Assembly: GCA_963817065.1 (NCBI GenBank)
Contig: CAWFMO010000001.1
Span: 620,001-684,000 of the forward strand
DNA length: 64,000 nucleotides
DNA from: CAWFMO01 sp963817065
GTDB taxonomy: Bacteria > Actinomycetota > Thermoleophilia > Solirubrobacterales > 70-9
Direction of reading: 5' to 3'
Shown here: piece after piece, positions 1 through 8,408 of the stretch
Numbering within the stretch: position 1 is the first letter of the stretch
Layout: each line of letters starts with the position of its first letter
Notes under the pieces: model-generated
Seen by the model: only the letters and a program-made list of their open reading frames with translations
Database searches by the model: none
What the model was told of the DNA's origin: nothing
Position numbers and translations under genes: made by a program

Positions 1-197
1 GGACGGCGGTGTTCTTGGCGAGGATCGTGATCCCCTTCTCGCGCTCGAGGTCGGTCGAGTCCATGACCCGCTCGGCGACGTCCTGGCCCGTGCGGAAGGC
101 GCCCGACTGCCAGAGCATCGCGTCGACGAGCGTCGTCTTGCCGTGGTCGACGTGGGCGACGATCGCGACGTTGCGTATGTCCTCGCGGCTCTTCATG
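1..197 (-). CDS. typA: GTP-binding protein TypA/BipA, N-terminal part (cut by window edge)
   Basis: Only the first 65 or so residues are present, running off the left edge. They read MKSREDIRNVAIVAHVDHGK and continue with the P-loop AHVDHGKTT, then MDSTDLEREKGITI, where GITI is the G2 region of translational GTPases. The short lead before the P-loop and the DSTDLEREKGITI wording fit TypA/BipA, a ribosome-associated GTPase of the EF-G superfamily, better than EF-Tu, EF-G or LepA. ATG at 195-197 is the only sensible start. Family identification is strong; nothing can be said about the G4/G5 motifs or the C-terminal domains, which lie outside the window. Confidence 0.88.
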
Positions 198-240
198 CGA
201 GCCGGGATAGTAGGGAGGAGGGACGCGCGGCCCCGAAGCG

Positions 241-1053
241 CTAGCCGGGGACTTGGCCGATCGTACGGATGTAATCGGCTTCGACCCGGATGCCGCCGTC
301 GATCTCGGTCGCGAACTCTCCGTAGAGGCCGATCAGCTTCTCGCGCATCTCGTCCCACTTGCCCTCCGGCTCGAGCGCCGCCTTGGCCATGATGATCGGG
401 CCGAGCTTGTCCTCGAACATCACGAGCAGCGATTCGGTCGACTCCTCCTCCCAGGTCGCGGTCTCCTGCTCGATCGTGATCTCGACGTCCTTGCCTTCGA
501 AGTAGCCGCGGACGACCGCTTCGTCCCCCCAGAGCATCGGGGAGTCGACCTCCTCGGGCGGCGGGGGCAGCGCGGCGCCCATCGTCGTCAGCATCTTGCC
601 GTTGAGGCCCTCGGGGGTCCATGCCGTGCAGGCGAAGATCCCGCCGGGGCGGGTGACGCGGAGCATCTCGTTCGCGGCCTCCTGGTTGTCGGGCGCGAAC
701 ATCGCGCCAAAGACCGAGAGCACGCGGTCGAAGGATCCGTCCTCGAACTGGAGGTCGCCGGCGTCGCCCTCGACCCACTCGACCTCGACCCCGGCCTCCT
801 TGGCGCGAGCGCGGCCGGCGTCGAAGAGCTCGGGGGTGACGTCGAGGCCGGTGACCTTGGCGCCGCGCTCGGCGGCGCGGATCGCGACGTTGCCGGATCC
901 GGTGCCGATGTCGAGGACGTCCTGGCCCTCGGCGACCCCGACTCGCTCGACGAGCGCGTCGGCGACCGGCTGGATCGTCTCGGCGACCGTCGGCCAGTCG
1001 CCCGACGACCATACGGCCCTCTGGCCCTTGCGGAAATCTTCTTTGAACGCCAT
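241..1053 (-). CDS. Class I SAM-dependent methyltransferase
   Basis: A 270-residue cytoplasmic protein. Motif I is VLDIGTGSGN near residue 47, followed by the acidic end of strand 2 (VTGLDVTPE) and a motif II-like VEGDAGDLQFEDGSFD, so a Rossmann-fold class I methyltransferase is clear. The substrate is not readable. The start is set at ATG 1051-1053 because AGGAGG lies 6 nt upstream; an in-frame TTG at 1059 is possible but lies between the ribosome site and this ATG. The ATG overlaps the stop of the preceding lipoprotein gene (TGATG), so translation is probably coupled. A clear paralogue begins at 63762 at the other end of the window, with the same GxGN motif I and the same WxxGDxP opening. 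Confidence 0.85.
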   Translation of the reverse strand: MAFKEDFRKGQRAVWSSGDWPTVAETIQPVADALVERVGVAEGQDVLDIGTGSGNVAIRAAERGAKVTGLDVTPELFDAGRARAKEAGVEVEWVEGDAGDLQFEDGSFDRVLSVFGAMFAPDNQEAANEMLRVTRPGGIFACTAWTPEGLNGKMLTTMGAALPPPPEEVDSPMLWGDEAVVRGYFEGKDVEITIEQETATWEEESTESLLVMFEDKLGPIIMAKAALEPEGKWDEMREKLIGLYGEFATEIDGGIRVEADYIRTIGQVPG

Positions 1054-1487
1054 CAACAACCTCCTGGTTTGTCGCTTATCAAGATCACTGTCGCGCCCTG
1101 GGGAGCCTTGCGCCCGGGCGCCGGCGAGGTCTCGCAGACCTCCCAGTCGGGCTTGATCTCCGCGCGCAGGCCGCTGGCGCTCTCGGCGCGGCCGGCGAGG
1201 CCGAGGCCCTCGAGCTCCTTCTGGGCGTCGCCGAGCTTCGAGCCGACGAGGTTCGGGATCTTGATCGCGCCGGGGCCGGGCGGGACCGGCTGGCCCGCCT
1301 GCGGCTTCTTCGGCTTCGGGGGCGGGGCGGTGGCGGTCGTCGTCGGCGGCTCGGTCGCGGCGGTCTCGGTCGCGGCCGTGCTCGGCGCGGCGGTCGTCGT
1401 CGCGTCGCCGGAGTCCTCGTCGTCACCGCAGCCGGCGATCAGCGCTGCGGCGGCGAGCGCAAGGGCGAGCAGGGGCAGCCGGTTCAC
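1053..1487 (-). CDS. PASTA-domain lipoprotein
   Basis: A 144-residue protein with a short hydrophobic leader ending in the lipobox LIAGC, so a lipid-anchored, exported protein is expected. A Thr/Ala/Pro-rich linker of about 50 residues follows, then one PASTA-like domain (IPNLVGSKLGDAQKELEGLG, residues near 85-144) ending ILISDKPGGC. PASTA domains bind muropeptides or beta-lactams in other proteins; a single lipoprotein-borne copy may simply tether to peptidoglycan. The GTG start overlaps the stop of the upstream luciferase-like gene (GTGA) and the stop overlaps the next ATG, so three genes form one tight operon. An upstream in-frame start would add residues inside the previous gene and is less likely. 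Confidence 0.8.
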   Translation of the reverse strand: MNRLPLLALALAAAALIAGCGDDEDSGDATTTAAPSTAATETAATEPPTTTATAPPPKPKKPQAGQPVPPGPGAIKIPNLVGSKLGDAQKELEGLGLAGRAESASGLRAEIKPDWEVCETSPAPGRKAPQGATVILISDKPGGC

Positions 1488-2338
1488 GACCGCCCCTCGT
1501 ACTCGTTTCGTCGCGCGAGCCACTGGTCGAGCTTAGCCTCGACCTCGTCGTCCGAGAGTTCCGGGGGCAGCATGTGGACCGCGCGCGTCACCCCGGCCCG
1601 CTCGAAGCGCTCGAGCGCGTCGAGGTCGCGGGGCGGGAGCTGGATCGAGACCGGGATCGCGCCGCGGCCTTCATCGGCGCCGCGGCGCTGGAGGTCCTCG
1701 ATCCGGGCGATGTCGGCGTCGTCGTCGCCGGAGCGGTTCGGGAACCAGGCGTCGCCGTAGGCGAGCACGCGGTCGTGGACGGTCGGCCCGTGGCCGCCGA
1801 CGAGGACCGGCGGGCCGCCCTCCTGGATCGGCTTCGGCCACGAGTAGATCGGGTCGAAGTCGACGTGCTCGCCGTGGTACTCGGCCTCGTCCTCGGACCA
1901 GATCCGCTTCATCGCCTCGACCCGCTCGCGCAGGATCGCGAAGCGCTTCGCCGGATCGGTGCCGTGGTTTCGCATCTCCTCGAGGGTCCAGCCCGCGCCG
2001 ACCCCGAACAGGACTCGCCCGCCCGAGAGCCGGTCGAGCGTCGCGACCTCCTTCGCGGTCATGATCGGGTCGCGCTCGACGACGAGGCAGATCGCGGTGC
2101 CGACCTTGATCTCCTTGGTCGAAGCGGCGATCGTGCCGAGCGCGACGAAGGGGTCGTAGATGCGGAAGTACTGGCGCGGCAGATCGCCGCCGATCGGGTA
2201 GGGGGTCTCGCGCTTGACGGGGATGTGGCTGTGCTCGGTGACGAACACCGACTCGAAGCCCCGCTCCTCGGCCATGCGCCCGAGCTCCGCCGGCTCGACG
2301 GTGTCGTCTGTCGGGAAGAAGCTGACCCCGAAGTCCAT
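1484..2338 (-). CDS. LLM-class F420-dependent oxidoreductase
   Basis: A 284-residue TIM-barrel protein of the luciferase-like monooxygenase family. Visible signatures are MDFGVSFFPTDDT at the start, FVTEHSHIP, the long central run LDRLSGGRVLFGVGAGW (typical of the F420-binding LLM group) and PVLVGGHGPTVHDRV. These enzymes use F420 or flavin to oxidise or reduce varied substrates; the substrate here is unknown. The start is ATG 2336-2338; further extension upstream would run antisense through the VOC gene at 2375 and is rejected. It is the first gene of the three-gene minus-strand operon and lies 36 bp from the divergent VOC gene, so the two promoters share that short gap. Confidence 0.86.
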   Translation of the reverse strand: MDFGVSFFPTDDTVEPAELGRMAEERGFESVFVTEHSHIPVKRETPYPIGGDLPRQYFRIYDPFVALGTIAASTKEIKVGTAICLVVERDPIMTAKEVATLDRLSGGRVLFGVGAGWTLEEMRNHGTDPAKRFAILRERVEAMKRIWSEDEAEYHGEHVDFDPIYSWPKPIQEGGPPVLVGGHGPTVHDRVLAYGDAWFPNRSGDDDADIARIEDLQRRGADEGRGAIPVSIQLPPRDLDALERFERAGVTRAVHMLPPELSDDEVEAKLDQWLARRNEYEGRS

Positions 2339-2374
2339 GCGACGCACCCTATTCCAGGGGCATAGGGTGGGGAT

Positions 2375-3160
2375 ATGAGCGAGCGCAGCAGCTACGAGCC
2401 CGGTGAGTTCCGATGGGTCGACGTCGTCGCCCCCGACACCGCCAAGACCGAGGAGTTCTACGCCGAGCTGATGGGCTGGGAGGCCGAGCAGCACGGGGGC
2501 GGCTACGGGATCTTCCGCCGCGACGGCAAGCAGGTCGCGGGCTACGGGCCGATCGTCGGCGAGCAGCCGCCGCACTGGAACTCGTACGTCAGCGTCGAGG
2601 GCGCCGCCGATACCGCGGCCAAGGTCACCGAGGCCGGCGGCACGGTGCTGCTCGAGCCGAGCCCGCTCCCGGGCGGCGGCGGGACGCTCGTCGTATTCCA
2701 GGACGCCGAAGGCGCGGTGCTTTCGGCGGTCCAGCCGGACAAGCACCCCGGCGCCGAGCTCGTCAACGAGGTCGGCTCCTGGACCTGGAACCAGATCGCC
2801 ACGAACGACCTCGAGGTCGCGAAGAAGTTCTACGGCGCGGTCTTCGGCTGGAGCCTCGAGAAGTCGCCCGACGCTCCGCCCGACATCCCGTTCTCCATGT
2901 GGCAGGTCGAGAACCAGGAGTGGGAGGAGGGGCTCGCCGGCGCGCAGTTGATGGACGAGACGATGGCCGGCGTCCCGCCCCACTGGCAGGTCTATCTCTG
3001 CGTCGGCAGCGCCGAGGAGGCGGTCGAGACGACGAGGAAGCTCGGCGGCGAGATCATCGTCGAGCCTCTGCGGATTCCGGTCGGCGTGCTCGCGGTCATG
3101 AACGACCCGCAGGGCGCCGCGATCGGCGTCCTCGAGCCCGACTACCCGGAGCCGCGCTGA
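2375..3160 (+). CDS. Two-domain VOC (glyoxalase-like) protein
   Basis: A 261-residue protein made of two similar VOC halves. The first begins GEFRWVDVVAPDTAKTEEFY and the second WNQIATNDLEVAKKFYGAVF; each half has the beta-alpha-beta-beta-beta pattern with the FYxxxFGW/LMGWE turn. Proteins with this layout are annotated as VOC or glyoxalase/bleomycin-resistance-like; the true substrate is unknown. Divergent from the F420-dependent oxidoreductase at 2338 and convergent with the secreted protein gene ending at 3165. No signal peptide, so cytoplasmic. Confidence 0.83.
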   Translation: MSERSSYEPGEFRWVDVVAPDTAKTEEFYAELMGWEAEQHGGGYGIFRRDGKQVAGYGPIVGEQPPHWNSYVSVEGAADTAAKVTEAGGTVLLEPSPLPGGGGTLVVFQDAEGAVLSAVQPDKHPGAELVNEVGSWTWNQIATNDLEVAKKFYGAVFGWSLEKSPDAPPDIPFSMWQVENQEWEEGLAGAQLMDETMAGVPPHWQVYLCVGSAEEAVETTRKLGGEIIVEPLRIPVGVLAVMNDPQGAAIGVLEPDYPEPR

Positions 3161-3164
3161 GCCG

Positions 3165-4199
3165 CTAGCAGCGGTGGACCGCGGCGGCGCTCTGCACGAC
3201 TTCGAACGCCGACCCGGGGATGCCCTTGAGCTGGCTCAGATTGTCGTCGGGCCAGCGGCGATCCGACGCGCCGCTGACGAACCAGTCGGAGCCGTTGTCG
3301 GCGACGATCAGCCCGTAGCGCTTCATCGCATCGGCGATCGCGCGCGCCGGTCCCGTGATCGCGGAGACGTCATAGCTCGCGGCGAGGCGAAGTCGCAGGC
3401 CCATCGGCGGCGCCGCGGGGTTGGGCGTGTCGCCGGCGCAGTGCGAGGCGGGGTTGATCCAGGCGTTCTGGGTCGAGGCGAAGGTGACGCGCAGCGCGTG
3501 GTTGATGACGCCGGTCGCGGCCTCGTCGAAGCGCGCCAGCCCGGGGAAGATCGGCAGCCCCGCGGCGTCGGCCGAGGTGAAGCCCTCGGTGCGCAGCGCC
3601 GGCGAGGCGAGGTTCCAGATCACGGCGCCGTCGGCGTTCCAGCGCGGCTTCGGCTTCTTCTTCGGGAAGGCGCGGTAGAGCTCCTGAAGCGCGCAGCGCC
3701 TGGTGTCGATCGCGATCACGTGGCGGTCGCCGTCGGAGCTCTTGCCTCCCTCGACCGGCGCCCCGAGCGGTACGCGGTAGGGGCCGCGGGTCGACTCGTC
3801 GCCGTAGGCGGTGAACTTGATCCGGGTCTTCGGGCCGCCGCCGTTGACGACCGCGTAGGGGATCCCGTACTCGCGCGGCGATCCGAAGTCGGGGTGGATG
3901 TTGCCCTTGGAGCCGATGACGCCCATGTAAGCCGCCGAGTTGGGGTCGACGGGGGAGGTCGAGATGTCCTGGTTCCAGGCGCTCTGGTCGGCGCCGGCGG
4001 GCGATCCGAGCGGCAGCGGCGAGGGCGGGAAGACGGTGCAGGCGCCGAGCGCCGGATAGGGGCCGGTCGGGAGGCCTTTGCCCTTGCCCTTCTTCTTCCC
4101 GGTCGCCCCGACGGCGCCGTAGGCGGCGAGCGCCAGGCAGAGCAGCGCGACGATCGCGGCGACGCTGCGCCTGCTCCTCTTCCCGGTGGACCCCCTCAT
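3165..4199 (-). CDS. Secreted protein of unknown family
   Basis: A 344-residue protein with a basic N-terminus and hydrophobic signal segment (VAAIVALLCLALAAYGAVGA), then a Lys/Gly-rich KKKGKGKG patch directly after the predicted cleavage site. The body has recognisable conserved-looking blocks (DQSAWNQDIS, IGSKGNIHPDFGS, HVIAIDTRRCALQELY, DAMKRYGLIVADNGSDW) of the kind found in exported actinobacterial proteins without assigned function. It ends VHRC, with a single cysteine four residues from a basic pair, and lacks the two-cysteine Lys-rich tail seen on other secreted proteins here. I do not recognise a catalytic motif. Confidence 0.7.
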   Translation of the reverse strand: MRGSTGKRSRRSVAAIVALLCLALAAYGAVGATGKKKGKGKGLPTGPYPALGACTVFPPSPLPLGSPAGADQSAWNQDISTSPVDPNSAAYMGVIGSKGNIHPDFGSPREYGIPYAVVNGGGPKTRIKFTAYGDESTRGPYRVPLGAPVEGGKSSDGDRHVIAIDTRRCALQELYRAFPKKKPKPRWNADGAVIWNLASPALRTEGFTSADAAGLPIFPGLARFDEAATGVINHALRVTFASTQNAWINPASHCAGDTPNPAAPPMGLRLRLAASYDVSAITGPARAIADAMKRYGLIVADNGSDWFVSGASDRRWPDDNLSQLKGIPGSAFEVVQSAAAVHRC

Positions 4200-4224
4200 C
4201 GGCGCGAATCCTATCCCAGACGTG

Positions 4225-4255
4225 AAGAAGGGCCGCCATCCTGGCGACCCTTCTT
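4225..4255. terminator. Strong hairpin upstream of the secreted-protein gene; rest of 4200-4506 empty
   Basis: AAGAAGGG and CCCTTCTT enclose a second pairing CGCCA/TGGCG with a three-base loop, giving a nearly uninterrupted stem of 13-14 bp. On the minus strand it lies after the ppx gene and 26 bp before the next ATG, so it may terminate the ppx transcript or act as an attenuator. Another short stem, CCGAGC/GCTCGG, is at 4385-4401. The remaining 4256-4506 sequence holds no convincing gene; it contains GT/GG-rich stretches around 4270-4330. Confidence 0.55.
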
Positions 4256-4506
4256 ACAGTGGCCCCTTTGGGACGGGCAGGGGGTACGTCTTGGGGGGCC
4301 TGTACTTGGGGGTATGTGTTGGCCGGACGACGGGAGGCGCCAAACTACGGCTAAACGCCCGACCTATGGGCCGGAGGATTGAGTCCGAGCGTCCTGCTCG
4401 GGCCCATGTCCTACGGCTCGAGAAGTATCGGCGCTGAAACGCTGTTAGTAAATACTCAAAAGGCGGGATTCTCGGCGAATCACCGGATTTTGATGAGTAA
4501 CGACGG

Positions 4507-5469
4507 TCAGGCCGGGGCGAGCGATGTCGAGATCGCCGTGCCCCAGAGGATGTCGTGCTCGGAGGCCTCGACCTCCTCGAGCCCGAACGCGCGCATGACC
4601 TCGACCTGGATCACGACGCCGGCGACGATCGTCGGCGCCCGGCCGGGATGGAGGCCGGGGATCCGCAGCCGCTCGGCGAGCGGCAGCGAGGCGAGCCGCG
4701 AGAGCATGCGCTGGATCGAGCGCAGCGAAAGCCGGTGGCCGTGGACCTTCTCGGGGTCGTAGGGGTCGAGCCCCTGGTCGATCGCGGCGAGCGAGGTCGG
4801 GGTGCCGGCGACGGCGATCCCCTTCTCGGCGACGGCCGCCGGGCTCGATCCGACGGCGTCGTCGATCAAGCCGCGGACGTCGGTGGCGAGCGTCTCGAGC
4901 TGTGTGGGGTCGGCGGGGTCGCCGGGGTCGCCGGTCAGATGGCGCTCGGTGTGGCGCACGGTGCCTGCCTGGAGCGAGGCGTGGAAGTCGATCTCCTCGC
5001 CGCGGCCGCAGACGAGCTCGGTCGAGCCCCCGCCGATGTCGAAGACGAGGGTCGAGCCGGTGCTGTCGCCGGAGGTGAGCTCGCCGTCGGTGTCGGGCTC
5101 GCGGCCCTGGGTCGCGCCGACGTAGGTGAGCTTGGACTCCTCGCTGCCGCTGAGCACCCTGGCGTCGAGCGCGAAGCGCTCGCGCAGCTCGGCGATGAAC
5201 GCCTCGCCGTTGCTCGCGTCGCGCACCGCCGAGGTCGCGATCGCCGCGACGCGCTCGGCGCCGTGCTCCTTGTAGACCGACATGTAATCGCCGACGACCG
5301 CGCACACGTCCTCGATCGCGTCGACGGAGAGCTGGTGCGTCAGGTCGACCCCGCGCCCGAGGCGCGTGACCTTGTTCTGGCGCTCGACTTCGGTCACCCG
5401 GCCATCCTTGACGTCTGCGACCAGGAGCCGGGTCGAGTTGGTGCCCATGTCGACGACCGCGACTCTCAC
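4507..5469 (-). CDS. ppx: Exopolyphosphatase / guanosine pentaphosphate phosphohydrolase (Ppx/GppA)
   Basis: A 320-residue member of the Ppx/GppA branch of the ASKHA fold. The phosphate-1 loop is VVDMGTNSTRLLVADV at the N-terminus, followed by ATSAVRDASNGEAF, the SGSEESKLTY block and the phosphate-2 loop FDIGGGSTELV near residue 144. It would release phosphate from polyphosphate ends or from pppGpp in the cytoplasm. The length equals the short, single-module actinobacterial form without the extra C-terminal HD domain. Start ATG at 5467-5469; next gene is divergent at 5552. Confidence 0.9.
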   Translation of the reverse strand: MRVAVVDMGTNSTRLLVADVKDGRVTEVERQNKVTRLGRGVDLTHQLSVDAIEDVCAVVGDYMSVYKEHGAERVAAIATSAVRDASNGEAFIAELRERFALDARVLSGSEESKLTYVGATQGREPDTDGELTSGDSTGSTLVFDIGGGSTELVCGRGEEIDFHASLQAGTVRHTERHLTGDPGDPADPTQLETLATDVRGLIDDAVGSSPAAVAEKGIAVAGTPTSLAAIDQGLDPYDPEKVHGHRLSLRSIQRMLSRLASLPLAERLRIPGLHPGRAPTIVAGVVIQVEVMRAFGLEEVEASEHDILWGTAISTSLAPA

Positions 5470-5551
5470 TCCGAGGGCACTCTAGCCGCCTCCACTAAAT
5501 CGGCGAACCGGAATAGGATCGCCATCCAGCAAACGGACGGAGGAGACGGAT

Positions 5552-5836
5552 ATGGCTGTGACGGTCGCTGTGAAATTCAAGGGAACCGCCGAGAATTACG
5601 ACGCGGTGCAGGAGAAGGGCAACGTCGAGTCTGACCCGCCCGAAGGGCTTCTCATCCACACCGCCGCGGTGAAGGACGACGGCACGATCCAGGTGATCGA
5701 CGTCTGGGAGTCGGCCGACGCTTTCGGCAAGTTCGCCCAGGAGCGGCTCAGCACGGCGATCCCCGCGGTCATGGGCGACGACTTCCCGGAGGTTGAGCCC
5801 GAGATCACCGAGCTACACAACGTCCTCAAGCCCTGA
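5552..5836 (+). CDS. Small antibiotic-biosynthesis-monooxygenase-like (dimeric alpha-beta barrel) protein
   Basis: A 94-residue cytoplasmic protein, MAVTVAVKFKGTAENYDAV onwards, with the pattern strand (VAVKFKGT) - helix - LLIHTAAVKDDGTIQVIDVWES - helix with FGKFAQERL - C-terminal strand. The VIDVWES/AFxxF arrangement is common in small ABM or dimeric alpha-beta-barrel proteins, where it usually binds a small aromatic or haem-like ligand. GGAGGAGACGG provides a ribosome site about 8 nt before the ATG. Function unassigned. Its stop lies 11 bp from the convergent VOC remnant. Confidence 0.72.
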   Translation: MAVTVAVKFKGTAENYDAVQEKGNVESDPPEGLLIHTAAVKDDGTIQVIDVWESADAFGKFAQERLSTAIPAVMGDDFPEVEPEITELHNVLKP

Positions 5837-5847
5837 TGGGGTGCTGA

Positions 5848-6475
5848 TCAGCCCTCGGGGCTGATCAGCGCGACCGGGAGGCCGAGCCCGGCTTGCTTGC
5901 GAAGGGTGGCGATTCGCCGCCCGGGTTGGACCGCGTCGCGGACCGAGCCGAGCTGCTCGCCGAGCAGCTCGGCGGCGGCGTCGAGGTCGGCGACCGCGAA
6001 GGTGATCCCCCAGAAGCGCGCCGGCCCCGGCTCGACCTTGGCGTGTTCGACCGCCTCGAGGATCACCTCGCCGAGGCGGAAGAAGCCCTGGCGCAGCACG
6101 CCCTCGCCGGCGTCGACCTCGCGGACGCGGCGGCGCTCGATCCCGGCCGCCTCGAAGGCCGCGGTCGTCCGCTCGAGGTCGGGGGTGAAGACGACGACGT
6201 GGTCGACGTGGGTCGCGGCGTTCGGGTGGGGGCGGGCGTCCGAGGGGCCGAGCGGGTCGCCCGGAAGGATCGGTAGCCCGTCGATCTCCTCATCGACGCC
6301 TTCGAGGCTCCAGCCCGGCGATCCCCTCGCCCGCGCCGAAGCGCAGCCGCACCTCGCCGACTCGAGCTTCTCCCCCCTCGACGCTGAAACCCGCCTGCGT
6401 CCACGCCCCGGCGTCGGATCCGATCGTCAGCTGTTCGACCTTCGTCGGGCGACGCGGTCGAGTGGCTGAGCTCAC
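5848..6475 (-). pseudogene. VOC family protein interrupted by a 1-base frameshift
   Basis: Read from GTG 6475, the frame gives VEQLTIGSDAGAWTQAGFSV and ends early at about 6290. A different frame from about 6316 down to 5848 continues the same protein: SLEGVDEEIDGLPILPGD, then THVDHVVVFTPDLERTTAAF, and ends ALISPEG. Removing one G from the GGG run (plus-strand CCC at 6314-6316) joins them as GIAGWSLEGVDEEIDG, the usual opening of this VOC subfamily. Length after repair (about 208 residues) is normal. Because the lesion is a homopolymer indel and both halves look unmutated, it may be a sequencing error or a very recent mutation. Function of the intact form: VOC-fold small-molecule binding, unknown substrate. 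Confidence 0.78.
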
Positions 6476-6554
6476 CTTCGAGCTGCGCGCGGATTGAACC
6501 CGCCGCCGGAAGGCGGGATTGTGGAGTACATAGAAGTGAGTACTCTCTCATGGG

Positions 6555-8408
6555 ATGGGTTGGGAGAGAAGTGGGAGCCTTGCTGCCGCGGTCGCTTTGA
6601 TCGCGCTCCTTCTTGCAACTCCAGCCCATGCCGGAGAGATCAACGTAGAGACCTACTTCGACGAGCCCGACACCCCGAACGGGGATTGCTCGCTTAGGGA
6701 GGCGATCCGCTCCGCCAACAGCGATACGGATATCGGCGACTGCACCGACAGCGCCGACCCCGACACGATCGTTCTCGCCGCGGGCGATCACGACCTCAGC
6801 ATCACCGGCGCCGCCGAGAACGCGGCGCTGAGCGGCGACCTCGACGTCACCGAGGATCTGACGATCACGGGGGCGGGCCCCGACGCGACCACCGTCGACG
6901 GCAACGGCGCGCTCGTCGCGCAGCGCGTCTTCCACCTCACCGCCGGGACGCTGAGCCTTTCAGGACTGCGGGTCCACGCGGGCAGCAGCAATGCGGGCGG
7001 CGGCGGGATCAAAGGTGAAGCCGGAACGACACTCAGTCTCACCAACGCCGCGGTAAGCGGCAGCACTGCGACTGGCGCAACCGACGGCGGCGGGATCAAC
7101 GCGGACGCAGCCAACCTCACAAACAGCGTCGTAAGCGGCAATATCGCCACGGGAGCGGGAAGCGACGGCGGAGGAATCTTTGCAGCCACCGCGACTCTCA
7201 CCGACAGCACGGTGAGCGCCAACCTGGCGAACGTCTCAACGAACAGCGGCGGTGGGATCTCAGCCACCACCGCAACGCTCTCGGGCAGCACCGTGACCGG
7301 CAACCGACTGCCCGGTCCGACCTCTTCCGGCGCCGGGATCGATGCCGTCAACGTCAGCCTTACGGACACCACGGTCAGCGCCAACACGATCACCGGCGCG
7401 ACGGGTTCCGGGGCTGGGATCGACGCCGGCAACGCCATCGTGACCGACAGCAAGGTCAGCGGCAACGTCGCCTCGCTCGACGGCGGCGGGATCCGCGGCA
7501 CCGTCAGCCTCACCAACAGCACCGTCAGCGGCAACTCCGCGACAGGCGATGGCGGGGGGATCCACGGGTCTGGAAATCTGGTCAACAGCGCCTTGACCCG
7601 AAACGCATCGGAGCAGTCCGGCGCCGGCGCCTATTCGAGCAGCGGCAATCTCGTTGTCTCCAACAGCACGATCTCGGGTAACGACGCCGAGGTCGAGGGC
7701 GGGGGGATCTACCAGATCGGCACCGGCACTCTCAGCGTGACGAACAGCACCGTCAGTGACAACGCAGGCGAGTTGGGCGGCGGCGGGCTCTCGGTTGGGG
7801 ATACGGCCACGGCCAGCCTCGCCAACGTCACGATCAACCGCAATACGACCTCCAACGATGACGGCGGCGGCATCAAACAGTTTTTTTCGGGCGTGGTCAA
7901 CCTCAAGAACACGATCCTGGCCGGGAATCACGATGCCGGCAACCACGCTCCCGACTGCGACGGGACTGTCAACTCGCTGGACTACAACCTGATCGGCACC
8001 GCCGCCGGCTGCACGGTCTCGGGGACGACGACCAACAACCAGAGCGGCGATCCGCTGCTCGCGCTGCTGGCCCCAAACGGGGGCCCGACCCTGACCCTGA
8101 CTCATGCGCTGCTCGCCGGCAGCCCGGCGATCGACAACGGCAATCCGGCCGAGCCGGGGAGCGGCGGCGGTGCCTGCGAGGTCACCGACCAGCGTGGGCT
8201 GCTCCGCGGTGGCGATGCCGGGCCTTGCGACATCGGCGCCTTCGAGCTGCAGCCGCCACCGGATGTGCCCCCGCCCCCGCCCTCCGCGGTGCCGGCAATC
8301 GTGGTGATTCCGCCTGCGACCGCGGCCCCCGCGATCGCGATCCGCAAATGCAAGAAAGGCAAGAACAAGCTCCGTAGGACCAAATGCCGAAAACGGAAAA
8401 CCGGCTGA
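6555..8408 (+). CDS. CSLREA / choice-of-anchor Q beta-helix surface protein with CK-tail (copy 1)
   Basis: A 617-residue exported protein. A signal peptide ends near ATPAHAGE; the CSLREA block (NGDCSLREAIRSAN) follows at about residue 45. Residues 120-480 are a right-handed parallel beta-helix made of recurrent NSTVSGN-x-GGGI turns. The choice-of-anchor Q block is near 515-565 (NGGPTLTLTHALLAGSPAID, then DQRGLLRGG, then CDIGAFEL). A Pro/Ala linker leads to a tail with two cysteines eleven residues apart in a Lys/Arg run (RKCKKGKNKLRRTKCRKR). Likely a cell-surface adhesive or polysaccharide-interacting protein. Its stop overlaps the ATG of copy 2 (TGATG). Start chosen at 6555; ATG 6550 is out of frame. 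Confidence 0.85.
   Translation: MGWERSGSLAAAVALIALLLATPAHAGEINVETYFDEPDTPNGDCSLREAIRSANSDTDIGDCTDSADPDTIVLAAGDHDLSITGAAENAALSGDLDVTEDLTITGAGPDATTVDGNGALVAQRVFHLTAGTLSLSGLRVHAGSSNAGGGGIKGEAGTTLSLTNAAVSGSTATGATDGGGINADAANLTNSVVSGNIATGAGSDGGGIFAATATLTDSTVSANLANVSTNSGGGISATTATLSGSTVTGNRLPGPTSSGAGIDAVNVSLTDTTVSANTITGATGSGAGIDAGNAIVTDSKVSGNVASLDGGGIRGTVSLTNSTVSGNSATGDGGGIHGSGNLVNSALTRNASEQSGAGAYSSSGNLVVSNSTISGNDAEVEGGGIYQIGTGTLSVTNSTVSDNAGELGGGGLSVGDTATASLANVTINRNTTSNDDGGGIKQFFSGVVNLKNTILAGNHDAGNHAPDCDGTVNSLDYNLIGTAAGCTVSGTTTNNQSGDPLLALLAPNGGPTLTLTHALLAGSPAIDNGNPAEPGSGGGACEVTDQRGLLRGGDAGPCDIGAFELQPPPDVPPPPPSAVPAIVVIPPATAAPAIAIRKCKKGKNKLRRTKCRKRKTG
6609..6890 (+). repeat. 282-bp direct repeat, first copy
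   Basis: Identical base for base, by eye, to 8465-8746 (offset 1856). It covers the end of the signal peptide and the whole CSLREA block. Identity at third codon positions shows recent duplication or ongoing conversion. Confidence 0.85.

Noticed and set aside
253..1536. Long antisense reading frames opposite the methyltransferase and lipoprotein (and similar ones across the window)
   Set aside because: High GC leaves antisense frames open; their translations are Arg/Ala/Asp-rich, lack motifs and mirror the real genes on the other strand.
4186..4437. A small plus-strand gene between the secreted protein and ppx
   Set aside because: No ribosome site, crosses the strong hairpin at 4225-4255 and gives a composition unlike other proteins.
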